Shown: positions 46,481-59,202 of the stretch, piece after piece
How the letters are laid out: the number at the start of each line of letters is the position of its first letter
Position numbering within the stretch: position 1 is the stretch's first letter
Assembly (NCBI RefSeq): GCF_016808335.1
Contig: NC_053150.1
Coordinates: forward strand, 42,497,607 to 42,561,606
Length of the DNA stretch: 64,000 bases
Source: Panicum virgatum
Lineage: Eukaryota > Streptophyta > Magnoliopsida > Poales > Poaceae
Direction: 5' to 3'
Position numbers and translations under genes: made by a program
Notes under the pieces: model-generated
Database searches by the model: none
Told to the model about the DNA's origin: nothing
What the model saw: the letters and a program-made list of their open reading frames with translations, nothing else

Positions 46481-47190
46481 ATGGAAGCTAGGGTTCCCGA
46501 TCTTCTGAAAGGTTCAGGTAAGCGACGATTTGGTGGAGTCGCGACACACGTCGATCCGGCTTCCGAAAAACACGTTCAAAACCCCGCAATCGCAGCACCA
46601 CGTCTCCTTAGGTTATCGACCGGCAGATGCATGGTCGACCTCGCCAAGAAGGCTAATCCTTGCCTGCGAATCGAAGAATATAAGCAAGAACAAGGAAGAA
46701 TGCAACACAATTGCAGATGTATGATTAATCTCACGAGTTGGGGTCTCACAAACCGATGAACGGCAAAACTGTTCTTGACAGATTAATCTAAGCAAAACCC
46801 CAAACCCTAAAGTGGGGCGGCAGCTACTGTAAAATAGGGTCTAGGGTCATGGTAGACCCCCTGGATGCACCCCTAATGCACCGGGACAGATTCTGGATGC
46901 CACCTTTCTCAGATGATTCCTGACGACTCAGGATGAATTTGGGACTCAAACTGGTGCCATTTGAAGCTCTATGAAATTTTCTTTCCAACCATATGTGGAT
47001 CGTCGAAATCGGACTTCGTATGTGGCCTGGGCGTTCATTTTACTCGAAGTCAAGTTGTAATGGGCCTCCACGTAGCTTGGCCGAGCCTCTCTGGTCCTCC
47101 ACGCCTCCAAGCCTTCCTCCATGTGTTTCTTGGTCTTCTTCTTGATTCCTAATCACATTATAAACAATAGGTAGCAAACCATTCTCAAAA
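46481..47190 (-). mobile_element. G: LTR remnant of another gypsy family
   Basis: On the minus strand the end reads GGGAACCCTAGCTTCCATCA, and upstream lies a TTTTCGGAAGCCGGATCG-type U5 and a GTTTGGGGTTTTGC segment. This resembles the downstream half of a common grass gypsy LTR. No primer site lies beside it, so it is a solo or 3' LTR. The right boundary is not resolved (between about 47150 and 47270), and I found no matching duplication; GATAC precedes it. Confidence 0.5.
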
Positions 47191-47269
47191 CTATTAATAG
47201 GAACACTTAGGAGCGAGCTCACCTTTAAATTTAATTGTCTAAGGATGGACTTGGGCTTAGGAGCGAATC

Positions 47270-47987
47270 TCCATGACTGACTCTTCGTTTCTTCGGTGAG
47301 ATCTCTTAACTTGGTATGGAGGGAATCTAAGGATTTCTTGGCTTCGTCAGTCATTGGGGGCTCAACCTTACGTGGCTCATCCTTCTGAATGCCATGTAGA
47401 TCATTGTTGACAATCTTCTCAATCACGGCTGCAACTTCTTTAATAGAAAGTGAAAGAAAAACTTCTCTTGTAGGTATGTTGAGTTGTTTCTTGGTGGCCT
47501 TCCTCAGACTATCATAGAAGTTATGAAGGAGAAAATCCTCTTTCATCCCATGATTTGGACAAGTCCATAGATGTCCCTGATATCTTTCACATGCTTCTGC
47601 AATTGTTTCTGAAGCTGACTGATGAAAAGTTATGATTTTTATCTGAATGGTGACTGCTTTCTCCCTTGGAATGTATCTGTGAGTAAATGTTGTAGCACAC
47701 TCTTCCCATGTGGTGAATTCCTTGTGGTGGGAGTAGAACCAATTCCTTGCCTTGCCCTTAAGAGAATATGGAAATAGCTTTAGACGAAGGGCATCAGGAC
47801 TTACTCCCTTGATGATAGTAGTGTTGCAGAGAAGATTGAATTCCCACAAGTGTAGAACAGCATCATCATTCAGTGCAAAAGGCTTGCTCTGCACCATCTT
47901 TTTCAGGCCTGAATTGATTGGGAATTTCACATCCTTGTTATTGATGGAGTCTTTTTGTGAAGAGGATGAAATCACCTTTTCAGCCAT
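47270..47987 (-). pseudogene. gag: B gag, truncated
   Basis: ATG at 47987 is a good start: an upstream open extension to 48260 crosses the primer site and LTR and is not coding. The Retrotrans_gag core contains LKLFPYSLKGKARNWFY and a YIPREKA segment, followed by CPNHGMKEDFLLHNFY. The frame stays open to 47040 but its last residues are in G sequence. It is a different subfamily from A1/A2 gag. No zinc knuckle is left. Confidence 0.8.
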
Positions 47988-48184
47988 AATCTCAATTGAT
48001 GATGAAGACGGGATCAAATGCCGGAGTGGATCTGCAATATAATTATGCGGCGAATCTGAACCAATAGTACCTGTTATCCTCAAATCAAAAGAGAAAAGAG
48101 AAAACCATAGCAAGATTAGCCTGTCTTTACTCACTCCTTGAGTCATGTTCATGCTTATGCTCAGGTAATTTCCTAACAATGGTG

Positions 48185-48202
48185 TCCCCGGCAACGGCGC
48201 CA
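48185..48202 (-). other. Primer binding site of B (tRNA-Asp)
   Basis: On the minus strand TGGCGCCGTTGCCGGGGA is a perfect match to the tRNA-Asp complement, eight bases from the LTR. Confidence 0.92.
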
Positions 48203-48210
48203 GAGATGTT

Positions 48211-49930
48211 TGTTGGCGTTTCTTAGCACCACTACTAGGTTTCCCTGGCAATGATACCAAAAATGTTTATGAGGTATTTATTAATATGATTACTAAGATA
48301 CTCATAGCTGGCGCTTCCATGGTAGCCTAATAATGAAGTTAATAAACACAGGTGTTCTTAACTATCATTACTAGTTACCCCTTACAACGCCGCTTGTACA
48401 AGTAAAATCCTAGTAACGAAGTTGACAACCTATTGGTATACATCAAAAAATCTATTTAGATAAGGATCCACAAGCGCACAAATATATACCATTATAGCAT
48501 TTCAACCGGAAGTACTCAGGTTATCGTATTATTCTCATGGGACAACTTAGAAGATATTACTACTGAGCATAGCATTTCTTACATGAAATTCAACTCATTG
48601 GAAAGTAAAGAGACACGGATAAGTCATGATAAATATATATGTCACGAATTATGCACGACTTAACCATAAATAAACCCCCCCCCCCCCCCACACACACACA
48701 ATTAAGCCATCTCATAGAAGATAAACTAAGACTTAAAGAATATTGGAGCAGTCTAGAATAAATGTCCTTAATATTTACCAAGTTAGCAAAAGTCATATCA
48801 GTTATATGTCAAGATTAATATAAAGTCCAATATTTAAGTGGAGAATACTCAGTCCAACTCCATGGCCCAAGTATCTAATAAACTCCTACTCCAAAGTCTA
48901 GCAGGGAGGATTACACAAGAGTTATAAATAAGTCGGACGAACAAGTCTGTCACAACTTGTTGCGTACCTCAGAGATCTAGTAGATATTGGATATATCCAA
49001 GGGAATCCATAATACCCGAGCACCATACTTGCATACATGAAAACTGTTCTAGCCTCCCAGGACTCCAACCCTTCGGATAGACAAGCAAAAGTCTAGAAAC
49101 AAGCATAAAGCACCCCAAAACTTAATACTTGCATAGATAATCAATCTATTCACACAACTTCTATTACTCATAATAGCACAATATATGAAGAAAGATACTA
49201 TAAATATAGCATAAACTCCATATAACAACTCTAAATACTTGACAAAGATCTGACTGATAAGATACAAAATCATACCCAAGATCAAAGATGAACTCCAATC
49301 TAGAGTTGTTCTTGATCACAATGAAGAACTAGAATTGGCTCCTCTAATCCTATGAATTAGAGATACAATGACAGATTATGAGAGGCTCTAATTGTGGTGG
49401 TGTGTTGATCCCAACAGTAACTAAACTTGATTCTACTGGAACTCTATCTGAATCCGTCGAAATGAATGGAATAGGGGGGTACCCACGCTTATATCGACCT
49501 CCAAGGTCGGTTCGAGGGTTCTAAATATAGTAGCTAGCATAACCGACCTAAGGAACCGACATACAACCACCTCAAGAAAACTTGGCGCCTACGAAGCTTC
49601 TAGTGGACCGGTCAGCCCACGGGCCTGATCGGCACATGGCCACCGCCTCTCGTCCACTGCCTTTGCGTGATGGGCTTTGGTGCAGGCCCATGTACTTATA
49701 TGTTGATGATAGCTTCTGTTGTACTTGTATCGCGAACCTTTTCACCAATTTGAGCCTTTCCAGGATGGGATATTCTTTATTCTTTTCTCCTCATTATCAC
49801 TATAAGTCCCTGAAATCATGCAAAGACAAAATACAAGTGGAACCAGGTCATACGAAACAAAATATGATAGTAAAGTAGTATTTTCCTTGAGATGTTGACG
49901 GGCATATTTAGTACTTAAGGACCGTCAACA
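48211..49930 (-). repeat. 5' LTR of B (1720 bp)
   Basis: On the minus strand it starts TGTTGACGGTCC and ends AACGCCAACA. It is related to the A1, A2 and C LTRs but has an extra segment near the U5 end (48240-48460). The minus-strand TATA (GATATAAGC) is at 49487-49495. It contains a C15(AC)n microsatellite at 48675-48700. Confidence 0.85.
48675..48700. repeat. C-run plus CA microsatellite in the B LTR
   Basis: Fifteen C residues are followed by about five and a half AC/CA units. It lies within the B LTR; exact length may be affected by sequencing error. Confidence 0.9.
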
Positions 49931-50085
49931 GAGACCTTGTCCTTAATCAAGGCAAGGCTATTTTTTGACCGAAACAGCAGGGGAGTTCCCCACTGTATTT
50001 TTTATATTAATAAAAGGAGTTTATGTACAAAGTACAAGGCTCAAAGCCCAAAAGAGATCCTAACTAATCATCAAATTAAAAGGTT

Positions 50086-51889
50086 CTACTCTGGCCAAGA
50101 CTCTAACACCAGCTTTGAGGTAGGCTTAGCACGATGTAACAACATCCTAACCTCCTCCTTAAAGCACTGCCTCCATCTATCCAAAGACAAAGCAGCCCCA
50201 TCAAAAATGATCGAGTTTCGATGCTTCCAAATACACCAAGCAGCCATGATAGTAACTTCTCTGAAGATGCAGAGACCAAATTGATTCCGAGCTTGCATAA
50301 TCATTTCAGACAGCGCCAGAGAAGTGTCCCAAAACACACCGACCTCCTGCCAACATCTAGAACTAAAAGTGCAGGTAAAGAACAGGTGATGCAACGTTTC
50401 TTCAACATCTTGGTGACAGAGGACACAAGTGTATTCATCAAGGTGCCGATTCTTTCGATGAAGAAGATTTCTTATATTTAAACGATCTCTTAGAAGCAGC
50501 CAGAAGAAGAATTTCTGCTTACCACATACAGAAGATTCCCAAATCCATTTGAAAATAGGCGAGGTAGGAATTGAACCCTTGAGCACATCATAAGCTTTCT
50601 TGACAACATAAGTAGGCCAAACATATGACCACTGATCAAAAGATTGTGAATCAACAGCTACTGCCATCACTAGCTCAGCCAGGTCTTGAAGCTGCTGAGA
50701 GGCGATCTCTGAAAGAGGAGTGTGGAAGTTCTGATGAGCAGTTTGACTTAGAAATTTCTGGACCAAAATGTTCCCATTCCTTACAAAAGAATAGAGTTGT
50801 GGAAACCACAAACTAAGGACCCCCAAATCCCATTTGTCATTCCAAAATAACACTGTATCCCCCACATTAATTTTGCATGAAGACAGGTGCCTAAAAGAAT
50901 CAGACAGCGTCATAACATCTCTCCACCAGAAGCTGCCAACCCCAGAACGAACGTGAGCCACAGTTGATCGAGAATACATACATCTCCATGTAAGGCTGAC
51001 CCAAGGTAAGTCCATTTTATTATAGAACTTATGCAAATACTTGAGAAGGAGAGCTGTGTTTTGTGCCCTTAAGTCAATAATACCCAGACCACCCTGATTC
51101 TTTGGTAGACATGCCTTATCCCAAGCAACTAAACAACCCCCTTTTCTGTTAATATCTCCATTGTCCCAAAGGAAATGAATTCTATACTTGTCCACCTGCT
51201 CAATGACTGAAATCGGCACTTTAAGAGTACACATGTAAAAGGTGGGAAGGACACTCAAAACTGAGTTGACAATAATCAATCTACCAGCATATGTCAACAT
51301 TGAATTAATTCCCATGAGCTGCCTCTCAATCCTATTTAACATTGGCAGGAATTCTTGAACAGCAGGCCTTGTAGTACCAACAGGTAGTCCCAAATAAGTA
51401 AAGGGCATACTACCAACTTTACAACCAATTGTTGTTGCCAGAAGCTGAGTCTTAGAGTCATCCACATTAATAGGTAACATCAGAGATTTACTAAAATTAA
51501 CTTTAAGACCAGTTGAGTCTGCAAATTCCCCAAGAAGATGCTGCAATTCAATCAACTGTGATTCTTCAGCTGGCATTACTATCAGGGTATCATCAGCATA
51601 CTGAATAATGGGAAAATCACCTCCAAACTCATGACCTAGAGGATGACTTAAGGAACCATTTTTACAAGCATGATTAATCATGGATTGCAGTAAATCAGCA
51701 GCTAAGACAAATAATAGAGGAGAAAGAGGATCTCCTTGTCTAACTCCCCTTTTACATTTGAATGGAGTGCCAGGAACACCATTGAGAATTACTAAAGATG
51801 AACCAGAACATAGAATAGACTCAATCCACTTCACCCATGTTTCAGAGAAACCTTTAGCTTTCAACATTTCTATGATGACATGATGCTCA
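50086..51889 (-). pseudogene. L1b ORF2: RT and zinc-binding C-terminus, 5'-truncated
   Basis: A 593-codon frame (50086-51867) is open without stops. It contains RGVRQGDPLSPLLFVLAADLL, QYADDTLIVM (catalytic), LGLPVGTTRP and the zf-RVT end (FFFWLLLRDRLN, CVLCHQDVEETLHHLFFTC). The more upstream part, including [11 protein letters not shown], lies at 59208-59322, beyond the Copia insertion, in the same frame. It lacks the endonuclease and the first part of RT, so it cannot be active. Confidence 0.92.
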
Positions 51890-52386
51890 TGTAGGGAAAC
51901 GGGTAGGCTACGCTAACATCACTACCGCATATACCCAAGATACTTGCGAGTAGAAGATCATAGATCGTTACCACTAGACGCGCAGCGCAGCGGAAGAAGT
52001 CGCGCATCGATGTAGAGGAAGTAGTCGATCACGTCCCACGAACCGAGCTCCTCGTACTTGATCCCAGCAGCCGATCAGCGCAGCAGTCGCAGCAGCGCCT
52101 CCACGGAGTCCACACGTACGGGGATGAAATGTCGGGCGTCGGTGTGCTAGCACCGCACGCACGGCAAGGGCGGCGGCCGAGAGAGAGGGGGGAGGGGGCG
52201 GCGGCTAGGGAGGTGGCGCGGCTCACAGGGGTCTGTCGCCCCCTAACCCCTCCCTCGTATATATAGGGCGTACTAATGGGCTTCTATCTCATATGCCCAT
52301 TAGTAACCCTAATCCCTCTTGGATCAATATCCTCTTGGGCCTTTAAACCGTATTGTGATGATGGGCTCTTGGGCATATCACCAACA
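51890..52386 (-). repeat. 3' LTR of F
   Basis: The minus-strand start is TGTTGGTGATATGCCC and the end is CGTTTCCCTACA. It follows the purine tract CAAGTGGGAGAT (minus strand, 52387-52398). A CGTATATATAGGG segment near 52254 gives a minus-strand TATA (TATATATACG). Confidence 0.92.
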
Positions 52387-53337
52387 ATCTCCCACTTGCA
52401 CTAGAGACAATCATACAGGCAAGCTTTCCAACATTCCAAACCCTTAAGTGTGTGACCCGTTAGGTTCATGTGTAGGTGGTCGTGATCGGAAATCATTTCC
52501 GAATCACAAGTCAATAGCGGCACCTAGCAGGGCATAGTGACTCACAAATACACATAAAGATCATATCGGCCGAACCTTAGATATACTCATACACCGATCC
52601 CTTTGCCACACGATACCAGTCAAGCTCAAGGCGAGATGCGTGCCACCTTTGTGATAGCTCGACCATTCTCTCGATCTAATAGTGGATTCTATTAATAACT
52701 AACCTTTAGTCATAATGATTAACTCTTTAATCACTTTGGCATGGCCATGCACTTTCAAATCCAACTATCTCGAGGGGCCCAGAGATATCTCTCCCGTTAT
52801 CTAGGAGAGGCAAATTCCATCTTAATCCGCTCACATCCCATTCCATGTTTCATGACACACCTGTAAGCTACTTTTGTAACTACCCAGTTATGGAGTAGCG
52901 TTTAGCAGCCCCAAGATGCACCACTACACACAGTGAAAAACAATGGCGATCTTAGGTCTAAGGATCCAGTAGGTATAACACTAAGAGAACAACTGATGGC
53001 ACATACAAAATAACAATCCCAACATTGTCTTGGAGTGGGTCAATCCAACACCATGTTCACCAACATGTGTCCACATCATTAATCTGATATCTCCATATCC
53101 ATGATCCATGAAACATGATCATCAATTAATGCATGTGCTAGTCTCAACGTCGTTGTTGTCCCACATAACGACATAAACTAGGGATAATTTAGAATCATAT
53201 CATTGTCAACAAAGAGTTTCACGAACAAGTCACGTACTTGATAATCAATGTAAAATAATCATCCATGGAACAAATAATAATTATTCATCATTACATAAAC
53301 ATACTCATGACACAAAAATCTCCCATGCACACTAGAA
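52387..53337 (-). other. F 3' non-coding region
   Basis: About 950 bp between the RNase H stop and the 3' LTR with no recognised coding sequence. It ends with the purine tract next to the LTR. Long 3' spacers like this are unusual for short Copia elements, but nothing further can be read from it. Confidence 0.6.
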
Positions 53338-55017
53338 TTACTGATGTAAGTATCTAATACCCATAGATCTCATGTGCGCCTCATGCTTTGGTTGTGGGAG
53401 AGGCTTCGTCAACGGATCAGCAACGTTTGAATCTGTGTGCACCTTGCAAACCTTCACATCACCTCTCTCAACAAAGTTACGGATGAGGTGATACTTCCGC
53501 AGTATATGTCTGGACTTCTTAGTTGTTCTAGGCTCCTTTGCTAGTGCAACGACACCACTATTATCACAATAGAGGTCCACTGGACTGGACACACTAGGAA
53601 CAACACCCAAGTCAGAAACAAACTTTCTGATCCAAACAGCTTCTTTTGCAGCTTCGGAAGCTGCAATATACTCGGCCTCTGTCGTCGAATCAGCCACCGT
53701 ATCTTGCTTGGAACTCTTCCAGCTCACTGCCCCACCATTGAGGCAGAAAACAAAACCGGATTGCGATTTGGAGTCATCTTTGTCTGTTTGAAAACTAGCA
53801 TCGGTGTAACCCTTTACAAGGAGCTCATCTTCGCCTCCAAATAGTAGGAACATATCCTTAGTTCTTCTAAAGTACTTAAGGATACTCTTTACAATTGTCC
53901 AGTGAGCTTCACCGAAATTTGACTGATACCTGCTCGTAACACTTAGAGCAAAGGAAACATCTGGGCGCATGCAAAGCATAGCATACATGATCGACCCTAT
54001 GGCTGAAGCATAAGGAATCGTACTCATCTTCTTTTGCTCATCAGGTGTCGTAGCACACTGACTCTTGCTTAGAGTAATGCCATGTGACATTGGCAAGAAA
54101 ACTTTCTTGGAATCTTGCATATTGAACCGATTCAATATCTTGTCAATGTACGTGTCTTGGCTTAATCCAATTAGCCTTTTTGATCTATCTCTATAGATCC
54201 TAATATCCAGAATGTAAGCCGCCTCTCCTAAATCCTTCATCAAAAAACTCTTTTTCAATGAGGTTTTAACGGCTTCAAGCATTGGAATATTATTTCCGAT
54301 CAGTAATATGTCATCCACATATAGGACCAGAAACACAAGTGCGCTCCCACTAGCATTTTTGTAAACACAAGGCTCATCTTCATTTTTGATGAAGCCAAAC
54401 CCTTTGACTACTTCATCAAAACGAATATTCCAACTCTGAGATGCTTGCTTCAATCCATAGATGGACCTCTGAAGCTTACATATTTTCCCAGCATTTTTAG
54501 GATCGACAAAACCTTCAGGCTGTGTCATATACACATCCTCACTTAGATGTCCATTAAGGAAAGCGGTTTTGACATCCATTTGCCATATCTCATAGTCATA
54601 ATATGCGGCAATTGCTAGGAGAATCCGAACAAACTTTAGCATTGCGACGGGCGAAAAGGTTTCCTCATAGTCAACACCTTGAATTTGTCGGAAACCTTTC
54701 GCCACCAATCGTGCCTTATAGATGTGAACATTTCCATCCATGTCTAATTTTTTCTTAAAAATCCACTTACAGTCAACAGGTCTTACACTGTCAATTTGAT
54801 CGACCAAGTTCCAAACTTGATTATCATGCATGGATTTTAACTCGGATTCCATGGCTTCAAGCCATTTGTCGGAGTCGGGTCCCATCATTGCTTCTTTGTA
54901 GGTCAAGGGCTCATCATTTTCCATCAATAATACGTGGCGCTCCTCCGTAATAAGGAGGTTGAGCTTGTCAGTAGCGCGACGTGCCCTTATAGACCTTCGT
55001 GGGGCTGGATGCCTCAA
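53338..55017 (-). pseudogene. F reverse transcriptase and RNase H (Copia)
   Basis: The frame is 559 codons. RT (RVT_2) motifs: EPLTYKEAMMGPDSDKW, VDCKWIFKKKLDMDG, YKARLVAKGFRQ, VDYEETFSPVAML, MDVKTAFLNGHLSEDVYM, SIYGLKQASQSW and LYVDDILLIG (catalytic). RNase H has GYTDASFQTDKDDSKSQSG, SSKQDTVADSTTEAEYIAA, and LYCDNSGVVALAKEP. It ends TKPLPQ...HMRSMGIRYL. All key Asp residues are present. Its start overlaps the integrase frame at 54968-55017 in a different frame, so a frameshift separates what was one polyprotein. Confidence 0.93.
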
Positions 55018-56491
55018 CTACGGGTTGTGCAACATCTTGCACATCCCGTGGATCTTCAGTGGGTGCTGAAACAGTTTCGGGTGTTTCCTGAATTTCTTCA
55101 AGTTGCACCTTGCTCCCACTAAATCCTTTTGAGAGAAACTCCTTTTCTAAGAAAACACCATTGTGAGCGACAAACACTTTGCCTTCCGCCTTATTGTAAA
55201 AATAATATCCTTTGGTTTCCCTAGGATACCCCACAAAGAAGCATTTGTTTGACTTTGGAGTGAGCTTATCTGACATCAAACGTTTGACATAAGCCTCACA
55301 TCTCCAAACTTTGAGAAAAGATAATCCGGGACGCTTCCCAGTCCATATCTCATATGGTGTCTTCTCAACATACTTACTTGGAACCCTATTTAGTGTGAAC
55401 GCAGCAGTTTCAAGAGCATAACCCCAAAATGACAATGGAAGATCAGCTTGGTTCATCATTGACCTAACCATGTCCAACAAGGTTCGGTTCCTCCGTTCGG
55501 ATACCCCATTCCATTGAGGCGTTCCGGGCGGAGTTAGCTGCGGAATAATTCCACATTACTTCAAATGATCACCAAATTCAAGGCTCAAATATTCTCCTCC
55601 ACGATCAGATCGCAGAAATTGAATTGTCTTGCCTAATTGATTTTGTACTTCATTCTGAAATTCTTTGAACTTTTGAAACGATTCAGACTTGTGCCTCATT
55701 AAGTAGATATAGCCATATCTACTAAAGTCATCAGTGAAAGTAATGAAGTACTGAAAACCACCTCTGGCTATTGAGCTCATTGGTCCACATACATCGGTAT
55801 GTACAAGTCCCAATAAGTCACTCACCCTCTCACTATGACCAGTGAAAGGCGCTTTGGTCATCTTTCCAAGCAAACAAGACTCACATGTGTCAAATGATTT
55901 AAAATCAAATGAGCTTAACAATCCATCTTTATGGAGTTGTTCAATGCGCTTCTCATTTATATGACCAAAGCGACAATGCCAAATAAAGGTGGGATTCAAA
56001 TCATTTGGTCTAAGCCTCTTAGTATTAATGTTACAGACAGATTTATCCTCAAGATCAAGAACATATAATCCATTCACCAATGGACAATGAGCATAAAAAA
56101 TACCATTGCAAAAAATAGAACAACGTTTGTTCTCTATTACAATCTTAAAATCATCAACTTCTTCCAAACATGAAGAAGAAATAATGTTCTTGCTCAAAGC
56201 AGGAATGCAATAACAATTATTTAATTCCAAAACTAATCCGGAGGGTAGAGACAAGTGGTAGGTGCCGACCGCCAACACCGCAACCTTTGCGCCATTGCCG
56301 ACACGAACGTCCAACTCGCCTCTTGTAAATCTTCTAGTCTCACTTAGACCCTGCAACGATTTGCAAGTGTAAATCATCGATCTAGTATCAAATACCCATG
56401 ATTCACTGGAAAATAATGCAATATTAATTTCTATAACATTTATACCTGAAGTGGAAGTCTCACTTCCCTTCTTCTTCTTCTTTTCTTCCAA
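54968..56491 (-). pseudogene. F protease remnant and integrase
   Basis: 55556-56491 carries SESWVFDTRSMIYTCKS, where the aspartic protease should have D-T-G (here D-T-R), then GAG-pre-integrase with the zinc-binding H-x3-H...C-x2-C (WHCRFGHI to CESC), and the core (VHTDVCGPM, TFTDDFSRYGY, LRSDRGGEY). A TAA stop at about 55554-55556 follows. The rest (WNGVSERRNRT with the catalytic Glu, and the C-terminal part with WTGKRP) continues from there to 54968. Integrase joins the cDNA to the host chromosome. Confidence 0.9.
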
Positions 56492-57320
56492 GTACTTCTT
56501 GCAGTTCCTAGACCAATGTCCCTTTTCATGACAGTGGAAGCATTCATCCTCAGAAGTAGGGCCAGATTTGGCCTTAGGTAGCTGGCTTTAGCTTAGAGCC
56601 CGAGGACTCACCACTGGAACTCTTTTCCTTGCCTTTACCTTTGGGATTAGGAGGCGTCCAACGCTTCCTCTTTTTGTTCCCCTTCTGAATCATCATCACG
56701 TGATTGGGATTCTTCTTAATGTTCTCCTCTGCTATCTTTAGCATCCCATGCAACTCACTCAATGTTTTATCCAAGCCATTCATCTGAAAGTTCATGATAA
56801 AAGGCTCATAGCTCGCCGGGAGCGACTGGAGAATAACATCAGTAGCCAAGTCTTGGTGAAGTTCAGAACCAAGTCTGTCCAAAGTCTCAATGTAACCAAT
56901 CATTTTGATCACATGAGGACTGACTGGGCTACCTTCTGGCAGGTTGCATGCAAACAAGGACTTTGAGATATTGAACCTCTCAGTTCTGGCTTGGTTCTGA
57001 AACATCCCACGCAGCCCCTCGATCATGGTGTGAGCATCCGCATGCTCATACTGCTTCTGCAGACCAGGGGACATGGTGGCGAGCATCAGACAGCTGACAT
57101 CAAGTGAGTCATTGCAGTGCTTCTCATAAGCTCTACGATCAGCAGCAGTTGCATTGTCAAGGAGATCATCAGGATATGGCTGCTCAAGAACATACTCATT
57201 TTTCTCTTGTCTGAGAACAATTCTCAGGTTGCGGTACCAATCAATAAAGTTTGTTCCATTCAACTTTTCTTTCTCAAGAACAGAACGCAAATTGAAAGCG
57301 AAATTGTTATTGGCAGACAT
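56492..57320 (-). pseudogene. gag: F gag (Copia, UBN2 type) with CCHC knuckle
   Basis: ATG 57320 starts a 248-codon frame. It has the Copia Gag motifs LNGTNFIDWYRNLRIVL and MFQNQARTERFNISKSLF, then LPASYEPFIMNF, and a Lys-rich tail. A one-base shift near 56575 leads into CFHCHEKGHWSRNC (about 56500-56545), the C-x2-C-x4-H-x4-C knuckle, and then the Lys-rich start of the protease frame. Confidence 0.92.
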
Positions 57321-58690
57321 GATCTAAAACATTAAAGTAAAGCAAGATTTCAGCACTAAGTTTATGTAAAGACTTTCATTAACTGATTTAACAAAAGACA
57401 ACCTACTATATCAAAGTCATCTTCCCTCTAATGACATATATTGGTTCAAGATCCATAATCACTAAAATCCTAGTGAGCTTTAGCATCACGGCTAGAAAAG
57501 TAGTGATACAGGTAAGCAACAAATTACTAATCACATCTCTATGCGACTCTTGTTTGTTGGATGGCATCCAATGCCCCGGCCCCAACCCTATGCCTTAAAG
57601 CCCAAAACTGTTTTGATAGCTTTGTTGAGTAAACCAATACTATGCTTGTGAATGTCCGACATCCACCCTATACAAAAGTGATAGCTGAGGGTACTCTACT
57701 TTGGTAAACCTACCACCAACGATCAAAATTTATAGGTGCAGCTATTGGTAAAAGGTATAAAAAACTCAACCTTTTCTGAGGGAAGCTATTCTATCATGAT
57801 TAAAACATCCACCATATGTAAAAGCATGAAAGAATAGTACGACAGGAAAATAAACATCACAGGCATATAATCATATTATATTGTGAATAGTATAGCCTCT
57901 TGCATCACAATGGGCTCCATCGCCATGGCTCCAAGGTGACCTCCATTGCCATCCATCCTGTCTTGTAGTGATCATCATCGCCATCATGATTGAAGCCTCC
58001 ATGAAAAGATACTAAGCTACTACATCTAATAGCTAGTGAAATAATTACATGAGGATACAAACATCACAAGTCGACACGCAGGTCGTTATATAATAATGGT
58101 GCAACCTCAACCCGGTTGTGTTAACTTGCGACACGCAAGCCGCACAAATCATCACATGACATTGAGGCCATACCATTCACATCACACCCTGCAAAAACAA
58201 GTTAGGCGTACGACGTGTTCTACCAAAGTAGCGCTTAGGAAGCCGCTATAGCAAGAAAACAACGGCAGTCCCGCAATTACACAGATCGCATCTATGGAAT
58301 CCCTATGAAATCTCATCAGAGTGATCGCATCACCTCAAATCCGAGACATTCATAATGCCTCAATTTTCACTAGGTCAATCACATTGACCGTGCAAACTTT
58401 GCACTTGAGAAGACTGTATCTACACATGACCTCGATCTGTTGGTTCAATCTGCTGACTTATGCACACAGTTAGTCCCTGATGGTGATTCCAGCCGGTAGG
58501 GACATGTCGTATGCATAACAGAGAAAGAACACAAACTAATCTTTTGTCACATGCCGCGCAATCAACTCGCTCCAGTTTTAACCCCTTATGACCAATTGAT
58601 CTAATCAAACCGTGCAAAAGTAATAGATCCAATCTACTACAACAACATATCACCTATATGCTAATGATCCAGACCAAAAACTATGCAAGA
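57321..58690 (-). other. F 5' leader
   Basis: A 1.37-kb non-coding leader lies between the primer site and gag. Several small frames show no domain. A leader of this length may hold an intron or packaging signals, but I see no clear evidence of either. Confidence 0.6.
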
Positions 58691-58704
58691 TGGCTCTGGT
58701 ACCA
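58691..58704 (-). other. Primer binding site of F (tRNA-iMet type)
   Basis: On the minus strand TGGTACCAGAGCCA has one transition from the initiator-Met complement TGGTATCAGAGCCA. It lies one base from the LTR. Confidence 0.88.
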
Positions 58705-58705
58705 C

Positions 58706-59202
58706 TGTAGGGAAACGGGTAGGCTACGCTAGCATCACTAACGAATATACCCAAGATACTTGCGAGTAGAAGATCATAGATCGTTACCACTAGACGCACA
58801 GCGCAGCGGAAGAAGTCGCGCGTCGATGTAGAGGAAGTAGTCGATCACGTCCCACGAACCGAGCTCCTCGTACTTGATCCCAGCAGCCGATCAGCGCAGC
58901 AGTCGCAGCAGCACCTCCACGGAGTCCACACGTACGGGATGAAACGCCAGGCGTCGGTGTGCTAGCACCGCACGCACGGCAAGGGCGGCGGCCAAGAGAG
59001 AGGGGGGGAGGAGGCGGCGGCTAGGGAGGTGGCGCGGCTCACAGGGGTCTGTCGCCCCCTAACCCCTCCCTCGTATATATAGGGCGTACTAATGGGCTTC
59101 TATCTCATAGGCCCATTAATAACCCTAATCCCTCTTGGATCAATATCCTCTTGGGCCTTTAAACCGTATTGTGATGATGGGCTCTTGGGCATATCACCAA
59201 CA
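58706..59202 (-). repeat. 5' LTR of F
   Basis: It has the same ends as the 3' LTR (plus-strand TGTAGGGAAACG to ATCACCAACA). The differences are mostly transitions plus small indels in G-runs. Confidence 0.92.

Larger units (their letters stand above)
47191..49930 (-). mobile_element. B: 5' part of a minus-strand Athila-type element
   Basis: It has a 5' LTR, a perfect primer site and gag on the minus strand. Its pol and 3' LTR are missing on the left, where G begins, so a deletion is likely. The right flank GAGAC (49931-49935) is within C gag, which shows that B inserted into C. Confidence 0.75.
51890..59202 (-). mobile_element. F: full-length Ty1/copia element
   Basis: LTRs are 51890-52386 and 58706-59202 (497 bp each). 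By hand they differ at about 14 sites, roughly 97% identity, so this is one of the youngest insertions here. The flanks GCTCA (51885-51889) and TCTCA (59203-59207) match at four of five bases. On the minus strand the order is primer site, leader, gag, protease, integrase, RT, RNase H, purine tract, which is the Copia order. One stop and two or more frameshifts disable it. It is inserted in L1b. Confidence 0.92.

Noticed and set aside
46481..47190. G as the 3' LTR of B
   Set aside because: Its ends and U5 sequence do not match the B 5' LTR (48211-49930).
47040..48260. The whole 406-codon minus frame as B Gag
   Set aside because: The first 91 codons cross the LTR end and primer site and the last part lies in G; only about 47270-47987 fits Gag.
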